Origin: Ralstonia sp. TCR112
GTDB taxonomy: Bacteria > Pseudomonadota > Gammaproteobacteria > Burkholderiales > Burkholderiaceae
Assembly: GCF_007997035.1 (NCBI RefSeq)
Contig: NZ_VOSS01000022.1
Span: forward strand, 1-64,000
Length of the DNA stretch: 64,000 nt
Direction: 5' to 3'
A program made the position numbers and the translations under genes. The notes under the pieces were generated by a model. The model made no database searches, was not told where the DNA came from, and worked only from the letters and a program-made list of their open reading frames with translations. Numbering within the stretch: the stretch's first letter is position 1; each line of letters opens with the position of its first letter. This document shows positions 30,262-38,012 of the stretch, piece after piece.

Positions 30262-30320
30262 GTGTCAAATTTGTGACACATCGGATTTGTCACGTTCGGG
30301 ACACAATAAAGACATATTTT
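30262..30320. promoter_or_regulatory. Candidate Pho boxes between ppk and ppx
   Basis: For ppx: TTGTCAC-GTTC-GGGACAC (30287-30304), then 10 bases to TATTTT (30315-30320). For ppk, on the minus strand: GTGTCAC-AAAT-TTGACAC (30279 down to 30262). In each case one half matches the Pho consensus well and the other only about three or four of seven, so PhoB control is suggested, not shown. Confidence 0.4.
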
Positions 30321-30387
30321 GTTGCGCATTGTTTCGATCGACAATACTCCGCGCCCCCCTGATTTTGCTCCTCTCCCGTTTTCATTC

Positions 30388-31926
30388 ATGAGTCCCACCC
30401 CCCGTCTGCTGGCTGCTGTCGACATGGGCTCCAACAGCTTCCGGCTGATGATCGGCCGCGTTGACGAAACCCTCGGTGCCAACGGTGCCAGCAGTACCCA
30501 GATCTTCCAGGTCGATGCATTGCGCGAACCGGTGCGTTTGGCCGCCGGGCTTACGCAAGATAAATACCTGGATCAGCCCGCACGCCGGCGCGGCGTCGAT
30601 GCATTGCGCCGCTTTGGCGACCGCTTGCGTGATTTCCCGCCCGAGCATGTCCGCGCCGTGGCCACCAACACCTTGCGCGTGGCCAAGAATGCGCAGGAAT
30701 TCCTGATCGAGGCGGAAGCCGCGCTGGGGTTTCCCATCGAAGTGATTGCGGGCCGCGAAGAGGCACGGCTGATCTATCTCGGTGCATCGCATGACGCACC
30801 GGCGTGCCAGGGCAATCGGCTTGTCGTCGACATCGGCGGCGGCTCTACGGAGTTCATCATCGGCAACGGCTACAAGCCCAAGCTGATGGAGTCGCTGTAC
30901 ATCGGCTGCGTTTCGCACAGCCGGCATTTCTTTCCAAACGGCAACGTTGACGAATACGCGATGAAGCAGGCCGAGCTTGCCGCGCGTCGCGAGATCCAGG
31001 TGCTCGTGCAGCAGTACCGCACGGCTGGCTGGAATCAGGCCGTCGGGTCATCGGGTACGGCACGTGCGCTGGCCGAGCTGATCGAGCTGAACGGCTTCAA
31101 TGACAAGAGCAACGAACACGGCATCACCCGCGAAGGGCTGGAGCGCCTGAAGCGCGCCCTCGTCAAGTCGGAGAACACCAACCGTCTGAAGCTCAACGGA
31201 CTGAAGGCGGACCGGATTCCGGTGCTGCCGGGCGGCCTGTCGATCATGCTCGGCGTGTTTGCCGAACTTGATGTCGACCGAATGGACGTGACCGATGGCG
31301 CCTTGCGCCTGGGCGTGCTGTATGACCTGCTTGGCCGTACGCATCACGAAGACATGCGCACGGTGACGATCGAACAGTTCATGCGCCGTTACAACGTCGA
31401 CCGCGCGCAGGCGAGCCGCGTCCGCGATGCGGCGACGGCGCTGCTGTCGCAGTTTCCCGATCCGCCCGATGAGCGCCGCGAAGACAATCTCGCGTTGCTG
31501 GGTTGGGCCGCCAACCTGCACGAGATCGGCATGAGCATCTCGCACAGCGGATATCACAAGCACTCGGCGTACATCGCCAGCCATGCCGATATGCCGGGCT
31601 TTTCAAAGACCGATCAGGCGCGCCTCGCGACGCTGCTGCTGGGCCATGCCGGCAAGCTGGGCAAGCTCTCTGGCGGCGGCAAGTTTCTCGATTGGCGGAT
31701 GCTGTTCAGCCTGCGTCTGGCATTTGTGCTGTGCCGCCGGCGGGGAGCCATCCAGCTGCCGGCCTTGCGCGTGCGCCACAGCGAAGGGGAACTCAACGAA
31801 GGCGGTTTCGAAGTCGAGCTGCCGAAGAGCTGGATCGAGCAGAACCCGCTGGTCGAATACAGCCTGATGAAGGAAGCCGACGAGTGGCAGCGCATCGGCC
31901 GCCGCTACAAGGTGGTGTACGTGTAA
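30388..31926 (+). CDS. ppx: Exopolyphosphatase (Ppx/GppA family)
   Basis: A 512-residue Ppx/GppA phosphatase that removes terminal phosphate from polyphosphate. The ASKHA ATPase-fold motifs are AAVDMGSNSFRLMIG at the N-terminus and VVDIGGGSTEFIIG near residue 150; the second half is an HD-like helical domain (NLHEIGMSISHSGYHKHSAYIA). The start at 30388 matches the family; the longer frame begins with an unsupported TTG in the promoter. Length and domain order fit Ppx better than the shorter GppA. Confidence 0.92.
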   Translation: MSPTPRLLAAVDMGSNSFRLMIGRVDETLGANGASSTQIFQVDALREPVRLAAGLTQDKYLDQPARRRGVDALRRFGDRLRDFPPEHVRAVATNTLRVAKNAQEFLIEAEAALGFPIEVIAGREEARLIYLGASHDAPACQGNRLVVDIGGGSTEFIIGNGYKPKLMESLYIGCVSHSRHFFPNGNVDEYAMKQAELAARREIQVLVQQYRTAGWNQAVGSSGTARALAELIELNGFNDKSNEHGITREGLERLKRALVKSENTNRLKLNGLKADRIPVLPGGLSIMLGVFAELDVDRMDVTDGALRLGVLYDLLGRTHHEDMRTVTIEQFMRRYNVDRAQASRVRDAATALLSQFPDPPDERREDNLALLGWAANLHEIGMSISHSGYHKHSAYIASHADMPGFSKTDQARLATLLLGHAGKLGKLSGGGKFLDWRMLFSLRLAFVLCRRRGAIQLPALRVRHSEGELNEGGFEVELPKSWIEQNPLVEYSLMKEADEWQRIGRRYKVVYV

Positions 31927-31947
31927 AGCGTCTCGCCGCATCCAAAG

Positions 31948-31980
31948 CAAAACGGCCCGGAGCGACCCGGGCGTTTTCTT
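31948..31980. terminator. Terminator between ppx and olsB
   Basis: AAAACGGCCCGG pairs with CCGGGCGTTTT around AGCGA with one bulged G; Ts follow on the plus strand and As flank the other side, so it can serve both converging genes. Confidence 0.7.
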
Positions 31981-32005
31981 TTGCGGCGAGCTGTTCGGCG
32001 TGATA

Positions 32006-32839
32006 TCAGCCGCGCAGGAAGTGGCGTGCGTAGCGCGGGTTGATGTCCGACAGACGCAGCAGCGTGAGGAAGTCGGCGACGTTGAAGTCAGGGTCCCATG
32101 CCGGTGCGCCGCAGATACGGGCGCCCAGGCGCAGATAACCCTTCACGAGCGCAGGCGGCTCGACTTCCAGATCCTGGTTCAGTTCATCCACCGGCAGCGC
32201 TACGCGCGGGAATGCGTGGTATTCGATCGGCGCGAGGGAGCCATCGTCAACGAAGCTGCGATACAGGCTTGCAGCAAAGTGACCGCCGTCGCCCATCGAC
32301 ACGCTTGCGCAGCCCAGCATCGATTCGAAGCCGTGGCGCTGCATGTATTCGCCCAGACCGGCCCACAGCGCCATGATGACGCTGCCCGAACGGTAGTCGC
32401 GGTGCACGCACGAGCGGCCGAGTTCCACCATCTTCGGGCGCAGGTGCGCCAGGCGCACGAGGTCGAATTCGGATTCGGAGTACAGGCAACCGATCTGCTT
32501 GGCGGCGTCCGGACGCAGCACGCGATAGGTGCCGACCACGCGCAGCGTCTTCTGGTCGCGCACGATCAGGTGGTCGCACACGGCGTCGAACATGTCGACG
32601 TCGAGTTCGGTGTGGGCCGAGGGCAGGCGGGCGCCCATTTCTTCGGCAAACACCTTGTAGCGCAGGCGCTGTGCTTCCGTTACTTCATCCTGATGGCGCG
32701 CCCACGAAACGGCCAGAACAGGCTTGTCACGCGCCGGAACAGCTTCGGGTGAGCGAGGAAGGCCCCTCCGAGCGTTGCCCAGATTCAGGCTCGGCAGTGC
32801 GTCGATCAACGGCTGGGTGGGCGTGGGCAGGTCTCGCAT
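32006..32839 (-). CDS. olsB: OlsB-type ornithine N-acyltransferase (GNAT fold)
   Basis: A 277-residue protein of the hemolysin/OlsB acyltransferase family. OlsB transfers a 3-hydroxyacyl group from acyl-ACP to ornithine, giving lyso-ornithine lipid, a phosphorus-free membrane lipid precursor. Typical blocks are RLRYKVFAEEMGARL, FDAVCDHLIVRD, VGTYRVLRP, ELGRSCVHRDYRSG and the MLGCASVS segment. The start at 32839 follows a GGGGA box. A PhoB-type promoter lies 32-76 bases upstream, fitting production under phosphate starvation as known for olsB in rhizobia. No olsA is in the window, so ornithine specificity is inferred. Confidence 0.8.
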   Translation of the reverse strand: MRDLPTPTQPLIDALPSLNLGNARRGLPRSPEAVPARDKPVLAVSWARHQDEVTEAQRLRYKVFAEEMGARLPSAHTELDVDMFDAVCDHLIVRDQKTLRVVGTYRVLRPDAAKQIGCLYSESEFDLVRLAHLRPKMVELGRSCVHRDYRSGSVIMALWAGLGEYMQRHGFESMLGCASVSMGDGGHFAASLYRSFVDDGSLAPIEYHAFPRVALPVDELNQDLEVEPPALVKGYLRLGARICGAPAWDPDFNVADFLTLLRLSDINPRYARHFLRG

Positions 32840-32870
32840 TCGTGCATCCCCAAGGGTGGATTTCGGGGCG

Positions 32871-32915
32871 ATTCTAGAGACGCTGCATGACAGATCCGCG
32901 ACAAAAGCGTGTCAA
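32871..32915 (-). promoter_or_regulatory. Pho-box promoter of olsB
   Basis: Read on the minus strand: TTGACAC-GCTT-TTGTCGC-GGAT-CTGTCAT (32915 to 32887), three 7-mers spaced 11 bases, the last a perfect Pho half-site, then 10 bases to a near-consensus -10 TAGAAT (32876-32871). The olsB ATG is 31 bases further on. Confidence 0.8.
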
Positions 32916-32967
32916 TCGTGACCATTGCGTGAATTTTGCGTGGCGATCTTGTGACCAGGGTGATGTG

Positions 32968-33441
32968 TCACACGAGATCCGGATTCACCACCGCCCGCAG
33001 CACCGTCTGCGCTTCGTCTTCGCGCATGCGGCGGCAGAGCCACCACACACCGGCTTTCTTCACGCTCCAGTCCAACTCCGTGCCCGCGATGAGCAGGCTG
33101 GCGAGGCGGCCGAGCCAAGGCTGATGGCCAACGAGCAGCAGGTTCGTATTCGACGGCCAGTCCAGTGCATCGAGGATCGCGCCGACATCCGCCCCGGGCG
33201 CAAGTGCGGTCAGCGTCTGGAAATGCTGGGTGAGGGCGCGGGCGGTCTGCTGCGTGCGCACGGCCGGGCTGGCGAGTACGAGTGTGTCGTCCGGTAGGCG
33301 AGGGCGCAGCCAATCGGCCATCTTCTCGGCCTGCTTGTGGCCACGCTTGGTGAGCTCTCGCTGGAGATCGGTGCTGCGCTGAATGCGCAGCGATGCGGCC
33401 ACGTCTTCGGCTTCAGCGTGGCGCCACAGGATAAGGTTCAT
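32968..33441 (-). CDS. sixA: Phosphohistidine phosphatase SixA
   Basis: A 157-residue histidine phosphatase with the short SixA form. The catalytic RHG-type motif is LILWRHAEAED near the N-terminus; the second His is in LLLVGHQPWLGRLASLL, and SPAVRTQQTARAL carries the phosphate-binding Arg. E. coli SixA removes phosphate from phosphohistidine in phosphorelay or nitrogen-PTS proteins. Start 33441 gives the family N-terminus; ATG at 33459 adds six residues. Its position beside the phosphate genes is usual in Burkholderiales. Confidence 0.9.
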   Translation of the reverse strand: MNLILWRHAEAEDVAASLRIQRSTDLQRELTKRGHKQAEKMADWLRPRLPDDTLVLASPAVRTQQTARALTQHFQTLTALAPGADVGAILDALDWPSNTNLLLVGHQPWLGRLASLLIAGTELDWSVKKAGVWWLCRRMREDEAQTVLRAVVNPDLV

Positions 33442-33511
33442 GGGGAAGGTTGGCGGCATTGCGTGATGCGGATGCTGTCTTTATAGCATCGTCGGATGAC
33501 GCCACGCGCTC

Positions 33512-33548
33512 CAAACAAAAACGGCCTACGTGGTCAACGTAAGCCGTT
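33512..33548 (-). terminator. Terminator after tRNA-Pro
   Basis: On the minus strand AACGGCTTACGT pairs with ACGTAGGCCGTT (one mismatch) and is followed by TTTTGTTTGG, just downstream of the tRNA-Pro 3' end. Confidence 0.7.
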
Positions 33549-33566
33549 CTGTTTGCTGCTTAATTC

Positions 33567-33643
33567 TGGTCGGGGCGGCAGGATTTGAACCCGCGGTCTT
33601 CCGGTCCCAAACCGGACGCGTTACCAGACTACGCTACGCCCCG
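33567..33643 (-). tRNA. tRNA-Pro (anticodon TGG)
   Basis: A 77-base cloverleaf with encoded CCA. The acceptor is CGGGGCG/CGCCCCG, the T-arm reads GGTTCAAATCC, and the anticodon stem CCGG/CCGG holds the loop TTTGGGA, giving anticodon TGG for CCA-type proline codons. Confidence 0.95.
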
Positions 33644-33678
33644 AAGACCGCGATTGTACCGCTTTCGCAACACGCCGG

Positions 33679-34500
33679 TCAAATCAGAGTTCGGGCGATC
33701 ATCCCAAGCGCCACGACGCCCGCAAACGCGGCAAAGCCTTGCTGCAGCGCCGGCCCTGCCAAATGCTGCGCAAAGCGCCGGCCCACCAGCATGCCGGTCA
33801 ACGCGCCGGCCGCAAACGGCAGCGCGATATGCCAATCAACATGCCCGCCGATGGCCGAGGCGACCACGCCGCCCGTGGATACCAGCGCAATGACCGCCAA
33901 CGAGGTGGCGACGATGGTTTGCATCGGCAGATCGGTCGCGCGGCGCAATGCGGGCACGATGACAAAGCCGCCGCCCACGCCCAGCAACCCCGACAGGAAG
34001 CCTGCGCCCACGCCGGACGCCGCCAATGCGCGCGCGCACGGCAACGTCCACACAAGTTTGGCAGTGGTGGTGTCGAGGTGACAGGGCGGTGCGGTTCGCC
34101 TGGGCTGCGGGTCAGTGGATGGCGCTGCGCGCGCCTGCCGGAACATGCGCAGCGCCACGTAGGCGAGCACCACGGCAAACAGCAGCGTGAGCGGTGTGTT
34201 CGGCACGCGGTGCGCAACCCAGATGCCGAACGGCGAGATCACCACGCCGCACAGCGCCATCAACCCGGCAGCCTTGTAGCGCACCTTGCCTTCCCGCAAG
34301 CCGAGCATCGCGCCCAGCCCCGCGGATAGCCCCACTGCCAGCAGCGCAATCGGCGCGGCTTCCGGCACCGACAGATGCAATCCAAAAATCAGCAGCGGTA
34401 CCGCGACAATGGCGCCACCCGCGCCCGTGAGCGCGAGGATCAGCCCCACCACCGAGCCCAATCCCGCGCTGATGATCCACCCCGCTTCGATGGGCGACAT
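33679..34500 (-). CDS. TauE/SafE-family sulfite or sulfur-compound exporter
   Basis: A 273-residue membrane protein with two homologous halves and about eight hydrophobic segments. The repeats are seen as GLILALTGAGGAIVAVPLL near the N-terminus and FLSGLLGVGGGFVIVPAL in the second half, the TauE/SafE pattern. A hydrophilic loop with a Thr/Pro/Arg stretch divides them at about residues 120-145. It is 2 bases downstream of the BigR-type repressor gene, so it belongs to that operon, which suggests export of sulfite or thiosulfate made during sulfide detoxification. Confidence 0.88.
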   Translation of the reverse strand: MSPIEAGWIISAGLGSVVGLILALTGAGGAIVAVPLLIFGLHLSVPEAAPIALLAVGLSAGLGAMLGLREGKVRYKAAGLMALCGVVISPFGIWVAHRVPNTPLTLLFAVVLAYVALRMFRQARAAPSTDPQPRRTAPPCHLDTTTAKLVWTLPCARALAASGVGAGFLSGLLGVGGGFVIVPALRRATDLPMQTIVATSLAVIALVSTGGVVASAIGGHVDWHIALPFAAGALTGMLVGRRFAQHLAGPALQQGFAAFAGVVALGMIARTLI

Positions 34501-34502
34501 GG

Positions 34503-34868
34503 TCAGTGTCCCGCCATCTTTTTCAAGACCTTGCCGCAGTACAGCTCCGAGAGCGTCTGCATGATCTGGATGACCTCGAAGCTGGCGAGCCGGTAGTAGA
34601 TGTATTTGCCTTCGCGGCGCGTGGTGACGAGGCCCTCGTCGCGCAGCACGCCCAGCTGCTGCGAGAGGCTGGGTTGGTGCAGACCGACCAGCGCTTCGAG
34701 CTCGCCGACATTGCGCTCGCCCTGCGTCAGTTGGCAAAGCAGCAGCAGGCGGTCTTCGTGGGCCATGGCCTTGAGCACGGCACACGCCTGCGACGCCGAA
34801 GCGCGCAGCATGGAAATGGCCGCCTCAGGCAGCGGCACAGCGTCGGGAGTGGCAGCGGAATGGCTCAT
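34503..34868 (-). CDS. bigR: ArsR-family persulfide sensor, BigR/SqrR-like
   Basis: A 121-residue winged-helix repressor. The recognition region is LHQPSLSQQLGVLRDEGLVTTRREGKYIYYRL. Cys45 (in LLLLCQL) and Cys111 (in ELYCGKVL) sit where the two sensing cysteines of BigR (42 and 108) are, so it should release DNA when these form a disulfide or polysulfide link. A further Cys29 is present. The ArsR metal motif ELCVCDL is absent (GERNVGELEAL instead), against a metal sensor. It is divergent from the broken dioxygenase gene, with a matching operator between. Confidence 0.85.
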   Translation of the reverse strand: MSHSAATPDAVPLPEAAISMLRASASQACAVLKAMAHEDRLLLLCQLTQGERNVGELEALVGLHQPSLSQQLGVLRDEGLVTTRREGKYIYYRLASFEVIQIMQTLSELYCGKVLKKMAGH

Positions 34869-34907
34869 CGGGGCGTGGTGCGGAGTTCTATTCGCGTCGT
34901 TCGGCTA

Positions 34908-34949
34908 TTGGCAGACAGAATGTCAGGCGATATTCTATAAAAATATAGA
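34908..34949 (+). promoter_or_regulatory. Promoter and BigR-type operator
   Basis: TTGGCA (34908-34913), 17 bases, TATTCT (34931-34936) makes a good promoter for the dioxygenase gene. A perfect inverted repeat TCTATA-AAAA-TATAGA (34934-34949) covers its -10 and start point, a classic repressor position; AT-rich dyads of this sort are bound by BigR. Confidence 0.7.
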
Positions 34950-34968
34950 TTGTTCGGGAAAGCCCGCC

Positions 34969-35828
34969 ATGCACGCCCAGATCGAATCCTTCTTCGACCC
35001 CGATACCTGCACCATGACGTACGTGGTGCACGCCGGCCCCGGCACGCCGTGTGCCGTGATCGACTCGGTACTCGACTACGACCCGAAATCGGGCCGCACG
35101 ACGACGCGATCGGCCGACCGCGTTGCGGCATTCATCGAGGCGCAGGACTTGCGCATCGAATGGTTGCTGGAGACGCACGCGCACGCCGATCACCTCTCGG
35201 CCGCGCCGTATCTGCGTGGGCGTTTCGGCGGGCGCATCGCCATTGGCGAGCGCATTCGCGTCGTGCAGGGCGTGTTCAAGCCGATCTTCAATCTCGAACC
35301 CGCGTTCCTGCTCGATGGCTCGCAGTTCGACCACCTGTTCGCGCCGGACGAGGTGTTCCATATCGGCCAACTGGAAGCCAAGGCGCTGGCTGTGCCGGGC
35401 CACACGCCGGCAGACATGGCGTATCAGGTGGGCGATGCGGTGTTTGTGGGCGACACGCTGTTCATGCCCGATGTGGGCACGCGCGGTGTGACTTTCCGGG
35501 TGGGAATGCCGGCACGCTGTACCAGTCGATTCGCCGTCTGCTGGATTTGCCGCCGGAGACGCGCCTCTACATGTGCCACGACTATCCGCCCGCTGGCCGC
35601 GAAGCCGTGTGCCAAACCACAGTGGCCGAGCAGCGTCGCGCCAACATCCACGTGCGCGACGGTGTGACCGAGGCCGAGTTCGTCGAGATGCGCACGAAGC
35701 GCGATGCCACGCTCAGCATGCCCACGCTGATGCTGCCGGCCATCCAGGTGAACATTCGCGCGGGCATGTTGCCCCCGGCGGAGCCGAACGGCGTGCAGTA
35801 CCTCAAGATTCCGTTGAACGCGCTGTAA
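34969..35828 (+). pseudogene. Persulfide dioxygenase (Blh/ETHE1-like), frameshifted
   Basis: A metallo-beta-lactamase-fold sulfur dioxygenase that would oxidise glutathione persulfide to sulfite. The first frame gives about 170 good residues: FFDPDTCTMTYVVHAG, the metal site ETHAHADHLSAA, VPGHTPADMAY and FVGDTLFMPDVGT. After GATGTGGGCACG the frame is lost; the correct continuation ARCDFPGGNAGTLYQSIRRL resumes one base off and runs to 35828 through MCHDYPPAG. One G appears to be missing around 35480-35482 (ACGCGCGG where ACGGCGCGG is expected). Either a real null mutation or a sequencing error in a GC run; the rest shows no decay, which favours a recent event or an error. Confidence 0.85.
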
Positions 35829-35831
35829 CGC

Positions 35832-36728
35832 TCAAGGTGCAAGTAGCGCGGCCCGCGCCGCCGTCAGCACCTCGCGGCTGAGTTCGTCGAGCAGCGCGGA
35901 GGCCGCCCGCGCGTGCTGCCAATACAGCGGAACGTCCAACGGCGTATCCGGCACCAGCTCGACCAGCGAACCGTCTTCAAGATGCTGCGCAATCAGCGCA
36001 TGCGGATGCAGCCCCCAGCCCATGCCCGCCACGGCCGCAGTCACAAACGCCTGTGACGAGGGCAGCAGATGGCGCGGCAATTCCACATGCCGATGGCACA
36101 GGCGCCGCGCCCACGTGGCCTGCAACGCATCCTTGGTGTTGAACACGAGGCAGGGCGCCTTCGCCAGTTCACCTGCACCGACACCGTCCGCGAAATATTG
36201 TTGAACGAAAGCAGGGCTGGCCGCAGCCAGATAACGCATGGCGCCAAGAGGACGGCTGTTGCAGCCCGTGGCCGGCCGCGCGGTGGCGGTAACGGCTGCC
36301 AGCACGGCACCGCTGCGCAGCCACTCGCTGGTGTGATCCTGGTCGTCCACGGCGACCTCCATCAACACCGGGTGGGCCGCAGCGAATGTGGCGATGGCCG
36401 GCGCGAGCCACGTCGCCAGGCTGTCGGCATTCACGGCAATGGGCAGCGCAACGCGCGCGACGCCTTCCGGCGCCAGCGTTGGCAGCGCGCCTTGCAGTTC
36501 CTGTTCGAGCAGCCGCACGCGATCGACGTGCTGGCAAAGCCGCCGGCCGGTTTCGGTCGGGCGGCACGGCTGGTCGCGCACGACCAGCGCGCAGCCCACG
36601 CGTTCTTCCAGTAGCCGGATGCGCTGCGAAATGGCCGACGGCGTGACGTGCAGGGCGCGGGCTGCCCGCTCGAAGCTGCCTTCTCGGATGACGGCGGCCA
36701 ACGCTGCCAGGGCGGAATAATCCAGCAC
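35832..36728 (-). CDS. argP: LysR-type regulator ArgP/LysG
   Basis: A 298-residue LysR regulator. The N-terminal HTH is YSALAALAAVIREGSFERAARALHVTPSAISQRIRLLEERVG, which closely follows ArgP (IciA). The rest is the periplasmic-binding-like effector domain; ArgP/LysG bind lysine or arginine and activate the exporter gene. The start is GTG at 36728. It is divergent from the argO/lysE-like gene, sharing a perfect inverted repeat, and its stop lies 3 bases from that of the converging dioxygenase pseudogene. Confidence 0.92.
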   Translation of the reverse strand: MLDYSALAALAAVIREGSFERAARALHVTPSAISQRIRLLEERVGCALVVRDQPCRPTETGRRLCQHVDRVRLLEQELQGALPTLAPEGVARVALPIAVNADSLATWLAPAIATFAAAHPVLMEVAVDDQDHTSEWLRSGAVLAAVTATARPATGCNSRPLGAMRYLAAASPAFVQQYFADGVGAGELAKAPCLVFNTKDALQATWARRLCHRHVELPRHLLPSSQAFVTAAVAGMGWGLHPHALIAQHLEDGSLVELVPDTPLDVPLYWQHARAASALLDELSREVLTAARAALLAP

Positions 36729-36746
36729 GTAAATTAGAGAAACTGA

Positions 36747-36782
36747 ATTGAATGAAGAAAAGATAGTTTGTCTTCATTCAAT
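36747..36782. promoter_or_regulatory. 12-bp inverted repeat, likely ArgP operator
   Basis: ATTGAATGAAGA (36747-36758) and TCTTCATTCAAT (36771-36782) are perfect reverse complements around a 12-base A/T-rich spacer. The dyad lies in the 74-base gap between argP and the exporter gene and ends 20 bases before the exporter ATG. Confidence 0.7.
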
Positions 36783-36802
36783 CGGGCCGGCAAGCTGCGC
36801 GC

Positions 36803-37444
36803 ATGACGACCTCGATTGCAACTTCCTCTTCCGTCTTCCTGCAGGGCTTGGCCCTGAGCTTCGGCCTGATCGTGGCCATCGGCGCGCAGAACGCGTTCGT
36901 GCTGCGTCAGGGCCTGCGCCGTGAGCATGTGGGCAGCGTCGTGCTGTTCTGTGCGATGGCCGATGCGGTGCTGATCCTGGTGGGCGTGCTGGGTATGGCG
37001 CAGGCGTTGGGCGAACGACCCAGCGTCGCGCGATTTCTGGCCTTGGCGGGCGCCGCGTTCCTGTTGCTGTATGGCGTGCAGGCGCTGCGGCGGGCGCGGC
37101 ATTCCAACCAGTTACGGGCGTCCGCAGGCGGAGACGGTCTCAGCCGGCGCGCGGCGCTGGCGCAGGCGGCGGCCTTTACGCTGCTCAATCCGCACGTCTA
37201 TCTGGATACGGTGCTGCTCGTGGGCAGCATTGGCGCGCAGCAAGCCTCGGCATTGCGGGGCTGGTTTGTGGCGGGCGCAGGGTCGGCCAGCCTCTTCTGG
37301 TTTGTGTCGCTGGGCTTTGGCGCGCGCTGGCTCGCACCATGGTTTGCCCGGCCGAAGGCGTGGCAGGTGTTGGATGGGTTGATTGGCGTGACGATGCTGG
37401 TGCTGTCTGCCTTGCTGCTGCGTCACGCCCTGGGCGGTTTTTGA
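36803..37444 (+). CDS. argO: LysE/ArgO-type basic amino-acid exporter
   Basis: A 213-residue exporter with about six hydrophobic segments. The family signature is GLIVAIGAQNAFVLRQGLRREHV, and the second block is FTLLNPHVYLDTVLLVGSIGAQ, both characteristic of LysE/ArgO (export of lysine or arginine) rather than RhtB. Coupled with the divergent ArgP gene, it should be switched on when basic amino acids accumulate. argO versus lysE cannot be told from sequence alone. Confidence 0.9.
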   Translation: MTTSIATSSSVFLQGLALSFGLIVAIGAQNAFVLRQGLRREHVGSVVLFCAMADAVLILVGVLGMAQALGERPSVARFLALAGAAFLLLYGVQALRRARHSNQLRASAGGDGLSRRAALAQAAAFTLLNPHVYLDTVLLVGSIGAQQASALRGWFVAGAGSASLFWFVSLGFGARWLAPWFARPKAWQVLDGLIGVTMLVLSALLLRHALGGF

Positions 37445-37481
37445 TTCGGTTCCGTGCCCGCTTCGTGCCGGCTCGTGCCCG

Positions 37482-37712
37482 TTATGCCACCGCCGCCAGC
37501 ATCCCCTTGCGGCGCGCCCGCAGCACGCCCAACGACTTCAACAACGCATGCCCCTGCAGCGTGACGCGCGGCTCGCTCACGCCGGGGCTTGGGCGTTCCA
37601 GCGTGATGAGCTGGAGCGCCAGCAGCGTTTCCATATCGAGCGTATCCAGATCCCGTGGGTGCGAGTCGCCGCAGAGCAGAACCAGCGTCGCAATTTCGTG
37701 TGGGCTCAGCAT
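37482..37712 (-). CDS. Small protein of unknown function
   Basis: A 76-residue soluble protein. I do not recognise a family. Predicted helices at residues 3-15, 20-37 and 50-65 with a basic end (RARRKGML) resemble a small winged-helix fold, but no motif confirms DNA binding. GGAG lies 6 bases before the ATG, and the composition is normal for the genome. It stands alone between argO and the avidin-like gene. Confidence 0.6.
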   Translation of the reverse strand: MLSPHEIATLVLLCGDSHPRDLDTLDMETLLALQLITLERPSPGVSEPRVTLQGHALLKSLGVLRARRKGMLAAVA

Positions 37713-38012
37713 CGTTGTCTCCAGCGTGTTTTGTAAGGGACGGTGCTTGTTTCGTCGCGCGGATGGCCTTTGTACAAAGCCGTGCGTAAGCGTTACTGCA
37801 TGGCCTGCACCGGGGGCGCGAACGGTCGCTCTGCGATGTGCTGTCAGGCGATCTGAAGTGCGTTTCCTTTGGTCTCGATGCCGGCGTTTGCGACATCGCG
37901 CGCGGGGGAGGACGCAATTGCCATTCCCGACTCAGCACTGCGGTGCTGGCAGAGCGGTATGTGTCCTGCTGGCCGACATACGTTCAGCACGAGAAAGATG
38001 CGAGGAGGCGAA
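37713..38012. other. Gap upstream of the avidin-like gene
   Basis: These 300 bases hold no convincing gene. A 12-base perfect palindrome CTTTGTACAAAG lies at 37768-37779 and could be a regulator site for either flanking gene. An open frame leads into the avidin-like gene but its extension is not protein-like. Confidence 0.5.

Noticed and set aside
35470-35500. A programmed frameshift in the dioxygenase gene
   Set aside because: No slippery heptamer or downstream stimulatory structure is apparent, and homologues are single-frame; mutation or sequencing error is simpler.
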